Shown here one piece after another: positions 8,223 to 13,325 of a DNA stretch of 13,325 nt. Under the pieces are notes generated by a model. That model saw only the letters and a program-made list of their open reading frames with translations, had not been told where the DNA came from and did not search any database. The stretch's first letter is position 1. Every line of letters begins with the position of its first letter. Position numbers and translations under genes: made by a program. The DNA is from an uncultured Eubacteriales bacterium (GTDB lineage Bacteria; Bacillota_A; Clostridia; Peptostreptococcales; Anaerovoracaceae): NCBI GenBank assembly GCA_902790885.1, contig CADATR010000056.1, forward strand, positions 1 through 13,325, given 5' to 3'.

Positions 8223-8870
8223 ATGGATAAAAACACTGATATCAAAAGACTTATCGCCAACGATCTTCTCGGGATCAAAGCCGTGTTCCTGAGACCGGAG
8301 GAGCCTTTTACATGGGCCAGCGGAATCAAGAGCCCTATCTACTGCGACAACAGGCTGACTCTTACAGCTCCTGATGTGAGGACTGATGTTGAGGAAGCTC
8401 TCGCGTTTACCATCAGGGAGAAGTTCCCTGAGGTTGAAGTGCTTATGGGAACCGCTACGGCGGGCATCGCCCACGCGGCCATCACGGCTCATCTCATGGG
8501 ACTCCCTATGGGCTATGTAAGATCGGGAGCCAAGGATCACGGAAGAGGCAATCAGATAGAAGGAAGACTCGAGAAGGGCCAGAAGGTCGTAGTAGTTGAA
8601 GATCTGATCTCAACGGGCGGAAGCTGCATAGAAACGGTCAACGTTCTCAGAGAAGCCGGAGCTGAGGTGCTCGGCGTTATCTCCATCATGACCTACGGAA
8701 TGAAAAAGGGTATAGACCGCATGGCAGCAGCAGGGATCGAGTGGATATCGCTGACTGATTTCGATGAGGTAATAGCGGCTGCGGCAGAAAACGGTTATAT
8801 CGCAGCCGGAGATATCGACAGACTTAAGGCGTTCAGGGATGATCCTTCCGACGAGAGCTGGATAAAATAA
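8223..8870 (+). CDS. pyrE: Orotate phosphoribosyltransferase
   Basis: PyrE joins orotate to PRPP to make OMP, which PyrF then decarboxylates. The 215-residue protein has the PRPP-binding signature VVVVEDLISTGGS near residues 122-134, the YVRSGAKDHGRGNQIEG flexible catalytic loop near 99, and the orotate-side FTWASGIKSPIYCDNR near 29-44. Length is standard. The AAAGGA ribosome binding site (8207-8212) sits about 10 bases from this ATG, slightly long; an out-of-frame ATG at 8216 lies between them and opens a four-codon frame ending at TAA 8228-8230. The family alignment supports 8223 as the start. It is the last pyrimidine gene of the cluster, and no terminator follows. Confidence 0.95.
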   Translation: MDKNTDIKRLIANDLLGIKAVFLRPEEPFTWASGIKSPIYCDNRLTLTAPDVRTDVEEALAFTIREKFPEVEVLMGTATAGIAHAAITAHLMGLPMGYVRSGAKDHGRGNQIEGRLEKGQKVVVVEDLISTGGSCIETVNVLREAGAEVLGVISIMTYGMKKGIDRMAAAGIEWISLTDFDEVIAAAAENGYIAAGDIDRLKAFRDDPSDESWIK

Positions 8871-8897
8871 CAGGCATAAAAGGGATCAGGGATAACA

Positions 8898-9830
8898 TTG
8901 TTTGCTCTTATTACGGGAGTTATAGCCGGCATCGCTTCGACGCTGCAGGCAAGTATCAATACTGAAGCCAGAAGGTTTTTCAGATCTCCGTTCATTACAG
9001 CGGGACTCAATTTTATGGTGGCATGGCTTTGCCTTGCCGCCTTTATTATTATCACCGAACATGGACTCGTGATACCGGTGAGCGAAATAGCCAAGAACCC
9101 TCCGTGGATATGGCTGGGAGGAGTCTGCGCTATAATCATAGTCACTCTCAACATACTGTGCGTGCCCGAGCTGGGGGCTGCCGGCAATGTCATGATACTG
9201 AACTTCGGACAGGTGGTCACGGGGCTGGTAATCGATCACTTTGCCCTGTTCGGAGCCGAAAAGGCAGGGATGTCTGTCACAAGGCTTGCCGGAGCTGTCC
9301 TCGTTCTGGCCGGACTTATACTGGTAACACACGAGAAGGGGCAGGGAGAAAAGCTCCGCGGAGGGCTTCCTCCTCTGTATACGGCGCTGTCATTCATCTG
9401 CGGAGTAGCGTGCTCAGTGCAGATAGCGGTTAACGGGACGCTCAGGACTGTTGTGCAGTCAGTAAGCAAGGCGACTCTCATTTCTATGTCAACAGCGCTC
9501 ATATCCACCTCGGTGGTGGTCCTCGCGCTGGCGGTTTTCAAAGGCAAAAAAGGCATATTTGATCCGCCGTCAGATGACAGGCCTGCTTTCAGGCTGTGGA
9601 TGATAAGCGGAGGGCTGTTTGCCCTGACTGTTGTAAGCGGCAATGCGGCTGTAGCGCCTTTGCTCGGTACAGGCCTCGCGACTATCACAAACCTGGTAGG
9701 CATGATGATCTCGGGTCTGGCCATTGACGCTGCAGGATTCCTCGGGATCGACAAAAAACCCGTTACTCTGCGCAAGGTGGGCGGCATGCTGATCATGCTG
9801 GCAGGAACGGCGCTGATATCATTTCTGTAA
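8898..9830 (+). CDS. DMT-type transporter with two DUF606 (YdcZ-like) halves
   Basis: This 310-residue, very hydrophobic protein has about ten predicted membrane spans and an internal two-fold repeat. Each half begins with a G-x-x-x-x-x-Q-x-x-I/V-N pattern: GIASTLQASIN near residue 12 and GVACSVQIAVNGTLR near 170. This is the arrangement of the DUF606/YdcZ branch of the drug/metabolite transporter group, in which single-domain members have about 145 residues. The substrate cannot be told from sequence. The start is a TTG at 8898: an in-frame TAA at 8877 rules out an earlier start, and CAGGGAT at 8887-8893 is a well-placed ribosome binding site. It lies 27 bases after pyrE without a terminator, so it probably shares the transcript. 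Confidence 0.85.
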   Translation: MFALITGVIAGIASTLQASINTEARRFFRSPFITAGLNFMVAWLCLAAFIIITEHGLVIPVSEIAKNPPWIWLGGVCAIIIVTLNILCVPELGAAGNVMILNFGQVVTGLVIDHFALFGAEKAGMSVTRLAGAVLVLAGLILVTHEKGQGEKLRGGLPPLYTALSFICGVACSVQIAVNGTLRTVVQSVSKATLISMSTALISTSVVVLALAVFKGKKGIFDPPSDDRPAFRLWMISGGLFALTVVSGNAAVAPLLGTGLATITNLVGMMISGLAIDAAGFLGIDKKPVTLRKVGGMLIMLAGTALISFL

Positions 9831-9846
9831 AAGGAAGGGCATCGAC

Positions 9847-10680
9847 ATGAACAAAATAAAGATAGCGAGCCTTCAGCTGAAGGTGCATGAAGATAAGTAT
9901 GAAAACATAGAGAGACTGGCGGAGCTGATCGCAGACGGGGCTGCGGATGGCGCCGATATCATCAGCCTTCCTGAGATATGGAACAGTCCTTACCAGACAG
10001 ATCTCTTCCCGGTGAATGCAGAACCCGAGAAGGGTGACAGCTGGCTTGCCATGTCGACGATAGCACGCAAGAACGGAGTATATGTCGTTGGCGGGTCTGT
10101 TCCCGAGCTGGGCGAAGACGGGAATGTCTACAATACCTGCTATGTTTTCGACAGGGAGGGAAGGCAGATAGGCAAACACCGCAAGGTGCACCTCTTCGAC
10201 ATTTACGCGCACGGCGAGCAGGTATTCAGGGAGTCCGACACGCTTACAGCCGGCAATACCTTCGATACATTCGAAACGGAGTGGTGCAGCATGGCTGTAA
10301 ATATCTGCTTCGACATAAGGTTTCCTGAGAGCTCCCGCATCCCGGCGCTCGCCGGAGCAAAGGTGATATTCAACCCTGCTTCATTCAACATGACTACAGG
10401 ACCGGCGCACTGGGAAACAGCGTTCAGGCAGAGGGCCATAGAAAACCAGATCTATATGGTGGGAACGGCAGCCGCGCAGGATCCCGGCGCCGGATACATA
10501 GGATACGGTCACTCGATAATCACTGATCCGTGGGGCAGAGTGCTGATGCAGATGGATGAGAAGGAAGGGCAAGCCGTAACGGAGATAGACCTTGATTACA
10601 TAGATGAGGTAAGACAGAAGCTGCCGCTCCTCTCGGCACGCAGGACAGATGTATATGATTTGCATAGTTTTGTGCTATAA
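9847..10680 (+). CDS. Omega-amidase-like carbon-nitrogen hydrolase (NIT2 type)
   Basis: The 277-residue protein has the nitrilase-superfamily catalytic triad: E43 in SLPEIWNSPY, K113 in HRKVHLFDI, and nucleophile C154 in VNICFDIRFPE. The blocks GGSVPE, YNTCYVFD, FNMTTGPAHWE and GHSIITDPWG follow eukaryotic and bacterial Nit2 omega-amidase closely. Such enzymes hydrolyse 2-oxoglutaramate and 2-oxosuccinamate to the oxo-acid and ammonia, clearing the by-products of glutamine and asparagine transamination in the cytoplasm. Other family members are N-carbamoyl amidases, but the LPEIWNSPY and HLFDI segments favour omega-amidase. The ribosome binding site is AAGGAAGGG, and only 16 bases separate it from the transporter gene. 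The last codons overlap the promoter of the next gene. Confidence 0.85.
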   Translation: MNKIKIASLQLKVHEDKYENIERLAELIADGAADGADIISLPEIWNSPYQTDLFPVNAEPEKGDSWLAMSTIARKNGVYVVGGSVPELGEDGNVYNTCYVFDREGRQIGKHRKVHLFDIYAHGEQVFRESDTLTAGNTFDTFETEWCSMAVNICFDIRFPESSRIPALAGAKVIFNPASFNMTTGPAHWETAFRQRAIENQIYMVGTAAAQDPGAGYIGYGHSIITDPWGRVLMQMDEKEGQAVTEIDLDYIDEVRQKLPLLSARRTDVYDLHSFVL

Positions 10681-10681
10681 T
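10673..10681 (+). promoter_or_regulatory. Extended -10 promoter for the small membrane-protein pair
   Basis: TGCTATAAT is a perfect TATAAT preceded by the TGn extension. No acceptable -35 hexamer lies 15-18 bases upstream, as is common for extended -10 promoters. It overlaps the stop codon of the amidase gene. Transcription would start near 10688, thirty bases before the ATG at 10718, in a leader carrying the strong site GAGGAGGG. Confidence 0.55.
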
Positions 10682-10717
10682 CATTTTGTTGATCATTCAT
10701 CTGAGGAGGGACTTAAG

Positions 10718-10963
10718 ATGGCAAGCAATAAAACAGGAATCAATAATATCAATGCAGCTGCCGACAGAAATCTTGGAAGCACTCTTTTAAAGATAGTTGC
10801 GTACGGAGTTGCCGGCGGGGCGCTTCTGATAAGCGGCGCAAAACGCTTCGGCGAGGCGCTTGTTGAAAAACAGGAGAATGACTATAAAAAGCTCGAAGAA
10901 CAGCGCGCGGCTGACAGGGAAGAGATCAGACGCATAGTCGAAAACGACCCTGCAGAGCAGTAG
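10718..10963 (+). CDS. Small single-span membrane protein, unknown function
   Basis: I do not recognise a family. The frame encodes 81 residues. Residues 1-20 are polar, about 22-42 (LLKIVAYGVAGGALLISGAKR) form one likely transmembrane helix, and the rest is a highly charged helix (EKQENDYKKLEEQRAADREEIRRIVEN) with coiled-coil character. An upstream in-frame ATG at 10649 exists but lies in the amidase coding region; the ATG at 10718 has GAGGAGGG at 10703-10710, seven bases away, and is the better start. It is followed 36 bases later by the DUF5684-type gene and is probably co-transcribed with it. The charged tail may mediate oligomerisation or binding to a partner; this is inference. Confidence 0.75.
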   Translation: MASNKTGINNINAAADRNLGSTLLKIVAYGVAGGALLISGAKRFGEALVEKQENDYKKLEEQRAADREEIRRIVENDPAEQ

Positions 10964-10999
10964 CTGTCCCGGCTGAATCAACAGAAAAGGAGACTTGAA

Positions 11000-11563
11000 A
11001 TGGATTCAATATTGACATACGCGCAGGAGAACAGCTCGTCCGCTTCGGGTTCGTCCGGGATCTGGTATGTCCTTATGGCTGTCGGACTCTGGAAGATGTT
11101 CGAGAAAGCCGGAGAACCGGGATGGATAGGATTCGTTCCTTTCTACAACGAGTATAAGCTCTGTGAAAAGGTAATGAACGATCCGTGGTACTGGCTGAGA
11201 AAGCTTCTGGTAGTGATACCGATCGTAGGCTGGCTCCTGTATTTTTACTATATGTATCAGATAGGAAAGGCTACTGCAAAGGCATACGGCCAGCCTGAGT
11301 CATGGGCGTGGGGATACACGTTCCTCTCGCCGGTCTTTTACATGATAACCGGATTCAGCAGCCAGTACAGCTACTACGGCCCGTATGGCGAGGGCGACAA
11401 CCGCACGGGTGAAGCCCGTCAGGCCAGAACGGTAGACTTTGATGTCGTCAGACAGGAGCCTGTCGTTGAGAAGGCAGAACCGGTCGTAGAAAAGGTGACT
11501 CCGGCTCCGGCAAAAGAGGAGAGCGAAGTCGAGTTCGATTTCAATCAGGATATAATCGAATAA
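11000..11563 (+). CDS. DUF5684-type membrane protein with acidic repeat tail
   Basis: The 187-residue product shows the pattern of DUF5684 proteins: a first hydrophobic helix near residues 20-35, then KAGEPGWIGFVPFYNEYKL (38-56), the PWYWL entry into a second hydrophobic segment LLVVIPIVGWLLYFYYMYQIGKA (about 68-93), and a third near 102-118. Function of the family is unknown; it often occurs in Firmicutes and Bacteroidetes genomes near envelope genes. The C-terminal ~50 residues are not membrane-spanning and contain the repeated motif PVVEKAEPVVEKVTPAP followed by an acidic end, likely an extended cytoplasmic or surface tail. The ribosome binding site is AAAGGAGA, eight bases before the ATG. 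A strong terminator follows within a few bases of the stop. Confidence 0.75.
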   Translation: MDSILTYAQENSSSASGSSGIWYVLMAVGLWKMFEKAGEPGWIGFVPFYNEYKLCEKVMNDPWYWLRKLLVVIPIVGWLLYFYYMYQIGKATAKAYGQPESWAWGYTFLSPVFYMITGFSSQYSYYGPYGEGDNRTGEARQARTVDFDVVRQEPVVEKAEPVVEKVTPAPAKEESEVEFDFNQDIIE

Positions 11564-11568
11564 AAATC

Positions 11569-11593
11569 AAAAAACCGGCCCGGCCGGTTTTTT
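11569..11593. terminator. Bidirectional intrinsic terminator
   Basis: AAAAAACCGGCC and GGCCGGTTTTTT form perfect 12-base arms around a single C at 11581; the folded loop would open to three or more bases. The A-run and T-run flank a GC core on both sides, so it can terminate the + strand unit ending with the DUF5684-type gene and the - strand lspA-rluD unit. The rluD stop codon (11592-11594) overlaps its right arm. Confidence 0.92.
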
Positions 11594-12530
11594 ATTTGCG
11601 AAGATTTGTGAGTACACTTTCGAATATATCAGGCAGCGGTGAATGGAATTCCAGGTATTCGCCAGAAGAAGGATGGATGAAGCCGAGTGTGCCCGCGTGC
11701 AGCAGCTGACCTCTGACTTCGATGCCTCCGACCTTAGCGGACCGGCCGCGCGGGCCGTACAGCTCATCGCCTGCAAGAGGGTGCTGCTTATATGCCATGT
11801 GGACTCTTATCTGATGAGTGCGCCCGGTCTCGAGCTTTGCTTTTACAAGAGTATATCTGCCGAAGCGCTCAAGCACCTTTATATGAGTGACGGCGTTCTT
11901 TGCTCCGCTTCCGTTCACGGCACGGCGCATTCGGTTGCGTTCATCACGGCCGATGGGGGCGTTTATCGTAAGATCGTCTTCACGTACGTTTCCGCAGACC
12001 AGTGCTGTGTATTCCCTGGTGACGCTGTGCTCCTTAAGCTGTGCCGCGAGAGATTCGTGGGCCCTGTCGTTCTTGGCTATCATCAGAAGACCGCTCGTGT
12101 CCTTGTCTATTCTGTGGACTATGCCAGGACGAATGACTCCGTTGATGGAAGACAGAGAGTCTCCCATGTGGTACATGATGGCGTTCACAAGAGTGCCGGA
12201 GTGGTTGCCCGGACCCGGATGAACCACCATGCCGCGCGGCTTGTTGATCACCGCGACATCTTCATCCTCGTATACTATGTCAAGCGGGATGTCCTCTGCG
12301 GTTATTTCAAGAGGCTCCGGCTCAGGCATCGCTATGGTCACCGTGTCGCCTTCGGACACAGCATGCTTTTTGCTTGTTATGGTATTTCCGTTGACGCTTA
12401 CGCGTCCTTTTTCGATAAGCTTTACAGCATAGCTTCTCGAGAGCTCGTCCGTGTTGTATCCGATGAAGGCGTCAAGTCTTGAGCCGGCATCATCGGCGGA
12501 GGCTTTTACGGTAAGAATAAGATCTGACAT
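11592..12530 (-). CDS. rluD: RluA-family 23S rRNA pseudouridine synthase (RluD-like)
   Basis: The 312-residue protein converts specific uridines in large-subunit rRNA to pseudouridine. An N-terminal S4 RNA-binding domain is visible at about residues 16-66 (SRLDAFI...SRSYAVKLIEKGRVSVNG). The catalytic domain begins with VINKPRGMVVHPG near 94-106; the signature HRIDKDTSGLLM near 139-150 contains catalytic D142, and KLETGRTHQIRVHM follows near 217. Domain order and length match RluD, which in E. coli modifies helix 69. Assignment to RluD rather than another RluA member is by overall likeness and gene context. Its ATG abuts the lspA stop with GGAGG just before it, and the lspA-rluD order is common in Firmicutes. 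Confidence 0.9.
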   Translation of the reverse strand: MSDLILTVKASADDAGSRLDAFIGYNTDELSRSYAVKLIEKGRVSVNGNTITSKKHAVSEGDTVTIAMPEPEPLEITAEDIPLDIVYEDEDVAVINKPRGMVVHPGPGNHSGTLVNAIMYHMGDSLSSINGVIRPGIVHRIDKDTSGLLMIAKNDRAHESLAAQLKEHSVTREYTALVCGNVREDDLTINAPIGRDERNRMRRAVNGSGAKNAVTHIKVLERFGRYTLVKAKLETGRTHQIRVHMAYKQHPLAGDELYGPRGRSAKVGGIEVRGQLLHAGTLGFIHPSSGEYLEFHSPLPDIFESVLTNLRK

Positions 12531-12995
12531 CTATGCCTCCTTCTCATCGTCCCTGTAAAGGATAAGCATCGCCGCGGCTGTAAGAAAGCATCCGCAGGTA
12601 ACACCTATATCGGCGACGTTGAAAACAGCAAAGCTGCCGCATGATATCATGTCAGTCACATATCCGAGAAGGAGCCTGTCGATCATGTTGGATATGCCTC
12701 CGGCCGCAACCAGAGTGAAAAGGGCCGGTATAAGCCTTTCCCCGTCGCGGATCTCCTTAACGATAAAGACTATACAGAATATGATGAGGGCGGATGTCAG
12801 GAATACAGTAACGAAGCGGTTGCCGCTGAACATGCTGAAAGCGGTGCCGGTATTCTGAACATAATAAATACTCATCCAGTCCCCGATGACAGGTATCCTG
12901 TCGCCCGGCTGCATGTTTGCCCTTACCAGATATTTTGTCAGCTGGTCCGCAGCGATGACAAATGCCGCGATTAACAGAAAAAAAGTCTTCTTCAT
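12531..12995 (-). CDS. lspA: Signal peptidase II (prolipoprotein signal peptidase)
   Basis: LspA cleaves signal peptides of lipoproteins in the cytoplasmic membrane. The 154-residue form has the family's four hydrophobic segments and conserved motifs: ADQLTKYLV near 16, YVQNTGTAFSMF near 45, GGISNMIDRLLLGYVTDMI near 99-117 with catalytic D115, and FAVFNVADIGVTCG near 122 with catalytic D129. I chose the ATG at 12995 because MKKTFFLLIAAFVIAADQ matches the usual LspA N-terminus; the frame stays open to 13157, but that extension is antisense to a phosphatase-like fragment and unlike LspA. No Shine-Dalgarno sequence lies before this ATG. It is the first gene of a two-gene unit with rluD. Confidence 0.93.
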   Translation of the reverse strand: MKKTFFLLIAAFVIAADQLTKYLVRANMQPGDRIPVIGDWMSIYYVQNTGTAFSMFSGNRFVTVFLTSALIIFCIVFIVKEIRDGERLIPALFTLVAAGGISNMIDRLLLGYVTDMISCGSFAVFNVADIGVTCGCFLTAAAMLILYRDDEKEA

Positions 12996-13005
12996 AGTGT
13001 CATTT

Positions 13006-13014
13006 AGTATATCA
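13006..13014 (-). promoter_or_regulatory. Extended -10 promoter of lspA
   Basis: Read on the - strand, TGATATACT (13014 to 13006) gives TATACT with a TGn extension. The expected start of transcription near 12998 is only three or four bases before the lspA ATG at 12995, implying an almost leaderless mRNA. There is no convincing -35 at the right spacing. Confidence 0.5.
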
Positions 13015-13024
13015 TACATGTATG
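13013..13024. repeat. 12-bp perfect palindrome at the lspA promoter
   Basis: CATACATGTATG reads the same on both strands. It overlaps the TG extension of the lspA -10 and lies directly upstream of the -10 hexamer, a position where a dimeric repressor would block transcription. It also contains the candidate ATG of the divergent phosphatase-like fragment. A binding protein is inference only. Confidence 0.4.
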
Positions 13025-13188
13025 GAAAAGACGAAAAAGAGAAAAAAGAAAAGCCTGACAGGAGCAAGGACGTTCCTCCTGCAGAGCTGCTGGCATCGAT
13101 GAAAAAGGATATAGACAGCTTTGCGGGCAGCGCGCCGCAGTTCGACGACAGCACCATGATGATTTTCGACTACAAGGGAAGCAAATAA
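13018..13188 (+). pseudogene. C-terminal remnant of a SpoIIE/PP2C-type serine phosphatase
   Basis: From the ATG at 13018 this frame encodes 56 residues. The last ~37, PPAELLASMKKDIDSFAGSAPQFDD followed by STMMIFDYKG, match the end of SpoIIE/RsbU-type PP2C phosphatases, where the double aspartate after APQF binds metal and TM-hydrophobic residues form the last strand. The first 18 residues are a lysine- and glutamate-rich stretch without likeness to the family. The rest of the catalytic domain (about 180 residues) is absent; upstream in this frame lies only antisense lspA. There is no ribosome binding site. I read it as a remnant left when lspA and the phosphatase gene became juxtaposed by deletion. 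A short functional peptide is possible but unsupported. Confidence 0.6.
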
Positions 13189-13231
13189 CAGACGCCCGCG
13201 GTAATAACGAACACATAAAAACAGACGCCCG
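13187..13231 (+). repeat. 12-bp direct repeat including a terminator arm
   Basis: AACAGACGCCCG occurs at 13187-13198 and again at 13220-13231, 33 bases apart. The second copy is the left arm of the adjacent terminator; the first overlaps the stop codon of the phosphatase-like frame. Either copy could pair with the right arm GGCGTCTGTT (13234-13243). Confidence 0.7.
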
Positions 13232-13247
13232 ACGGCGTCTGTTTTTT
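13217..13247. terminator. Bidirectional intrinsic terminator next to tRNA-Val
   Basis: The arms AAAAACAGACGCC (13217-13229) and GGCGTCTGTTTTT (13234-13246) pair fully around a CGAC loop, with T-runs on both strands. On the - strand it lies directly downstream of the tRNA gene; on the + strand it follows the phosphatase-like fragment. Confidence 0.9.
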
Positions 13248-13248
13248 A

Positions 13249-13324
13249 TGGTGGTCTGTGAGGGACTCGAACCCGCGACATCATGGTTGTGACCCATGCG
13301 CTCTCCCAGCTGAGCTAACAGACC
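13249..13324 (-). tRNA. tRNA-Val (anticodon CAC)
   Basis: The - strand folds as a 76-base tRNA with encoded CCA. The acceptor stem GGTCTGT/ACAGACC has seven perfect pairs, the D arm is GCTC-AGCTGGGA-GAGC, the anticodon stem CATGG/CCATG encloses GTCACAA with CAC at 13289-13291, and the T loop is TTCGAGT. CAC reads the valine codon GUG. The opposite strand would show GTG (His), but the T-loop sequence and CCA end fix the orientation. Oddities are a G at position 32 and a C-U mismatch (50-64) in the T stem. Its 5' end is one base from the window edge, so its promoter is outside. Confidence 0.9.
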
Positions 13325-13325
13325 G

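Noticed and set aside
10649..10717. Upstream ATG for the small membrane protein
   Set aside because: It lies within the amidase coding sequence without a ribosome binding site and before the predicted transcript start; the ATG at 10718 has a strong site.
11643..12482. 279-codon + strand frame opposite rluD
   Set aside because: It is fully antisense to a clear pseudouridine synthase with its catalytic motif, and has no domain of its own.
12996..13157. 54-residue N-terminal extension of lspA
   Set aside because: The extension is antisense to the phosphatase-like fragment, is unlike any LspA N-terminus, and the expected MKKTFFLLIA start lies at 12995.
13282..13298. tRNA-His (GTG) on the + strand
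   Set aside because: The anticodon hairpin is nearly symmetrical and shows GTG on the + strand, but the T-loop sequence, acceptor stem order and CCA end are only right on the - strand.
1..13325. CRISPR array, transposon, prophage or defence system
   Set aside because: No regularly spaced repeats, transposase or integrase motifs, or known defence-gene motifs were seen; almost all of the window is filled by housekeeping and membrane genes.

Overview
The window reads as a stretch of bacterial chromosome with a largely housekeeping gene set. It is probably from an anaerobic member of the Clostridia (Firmicutes). The reasons are the class 1B dihydroorotate dehydrogenase pair (PyrK plus PyrD), strong AGGAGG-type ribosome binding sites, frequent AGA/AGG arginine and ATA isoleucine codons, and closest remembered resemblance to clostridial and bacillar proteins. 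G+C is about half by eye. I cannot name a family with confidence.

Region 1 (1-1184, + strand) holds the last few codons of a probable upstream gene, a NimA-like flavin-binding protein and thiamine diphosphokinase. Region 2 (1272-8870, + strand) is a pyrimidine operon: pyrC, carB, pyrK, pyrD, pyrF, pyrE. It has a convincing promoter just upstream of pyrC and a second good promoter at the end of pyrD that could drive pyrF-pyrE alone. carA, pyrB/pyrI and pyrR are not in the window. The gene set covers carbamoyl phosphate synthesis (large subunit) and every step from carbamoyl-aspartate to UMP.

The most striking point is carB. Its reading frame is broken about 160 codons in by a 14-bp imperfect tandem duplication (3030-3057). 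Removing one copy restores a 1,057-residue protein. Both copies encode Asp-Ile-Gly-Tyr and differ only at third codon positions, which fits either a real lesion or a junction between strain variants in an assembly.

Region 3 (8898-11593, + strand) continues with a DUF606-type transporter, an omega-amidase-like nitrilase, a small single-span membrane protein and a DUF5684-type membrane protein. The last two have their own extended -10 promoter. A 12-bp-arm palindromic terminator ends this unit and also the convergent unit opposite.

Region 4 (11592-13325, mostly - strand) holds lspA followed by an rluD-type pseudouridine synthase, transcribed leftwards. Divergent from lspA is a short + strand frame that looks like the last ~37 residues of a SpoIIE/PP2C-type phosphatase, probably a gene remnant. 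A bidirectional terminator separates it from a tRNA-Val(CAC) gene on the - strand at the window edge. I found no CRISPR array, insertion sequence, phage gene or defence system, and no clearly new multi-gene system. The points worth a second look are the carB lesion, the phosphatase remnant, the lspA start region and the non-pyrimidine genes downstream of the pyr operon.
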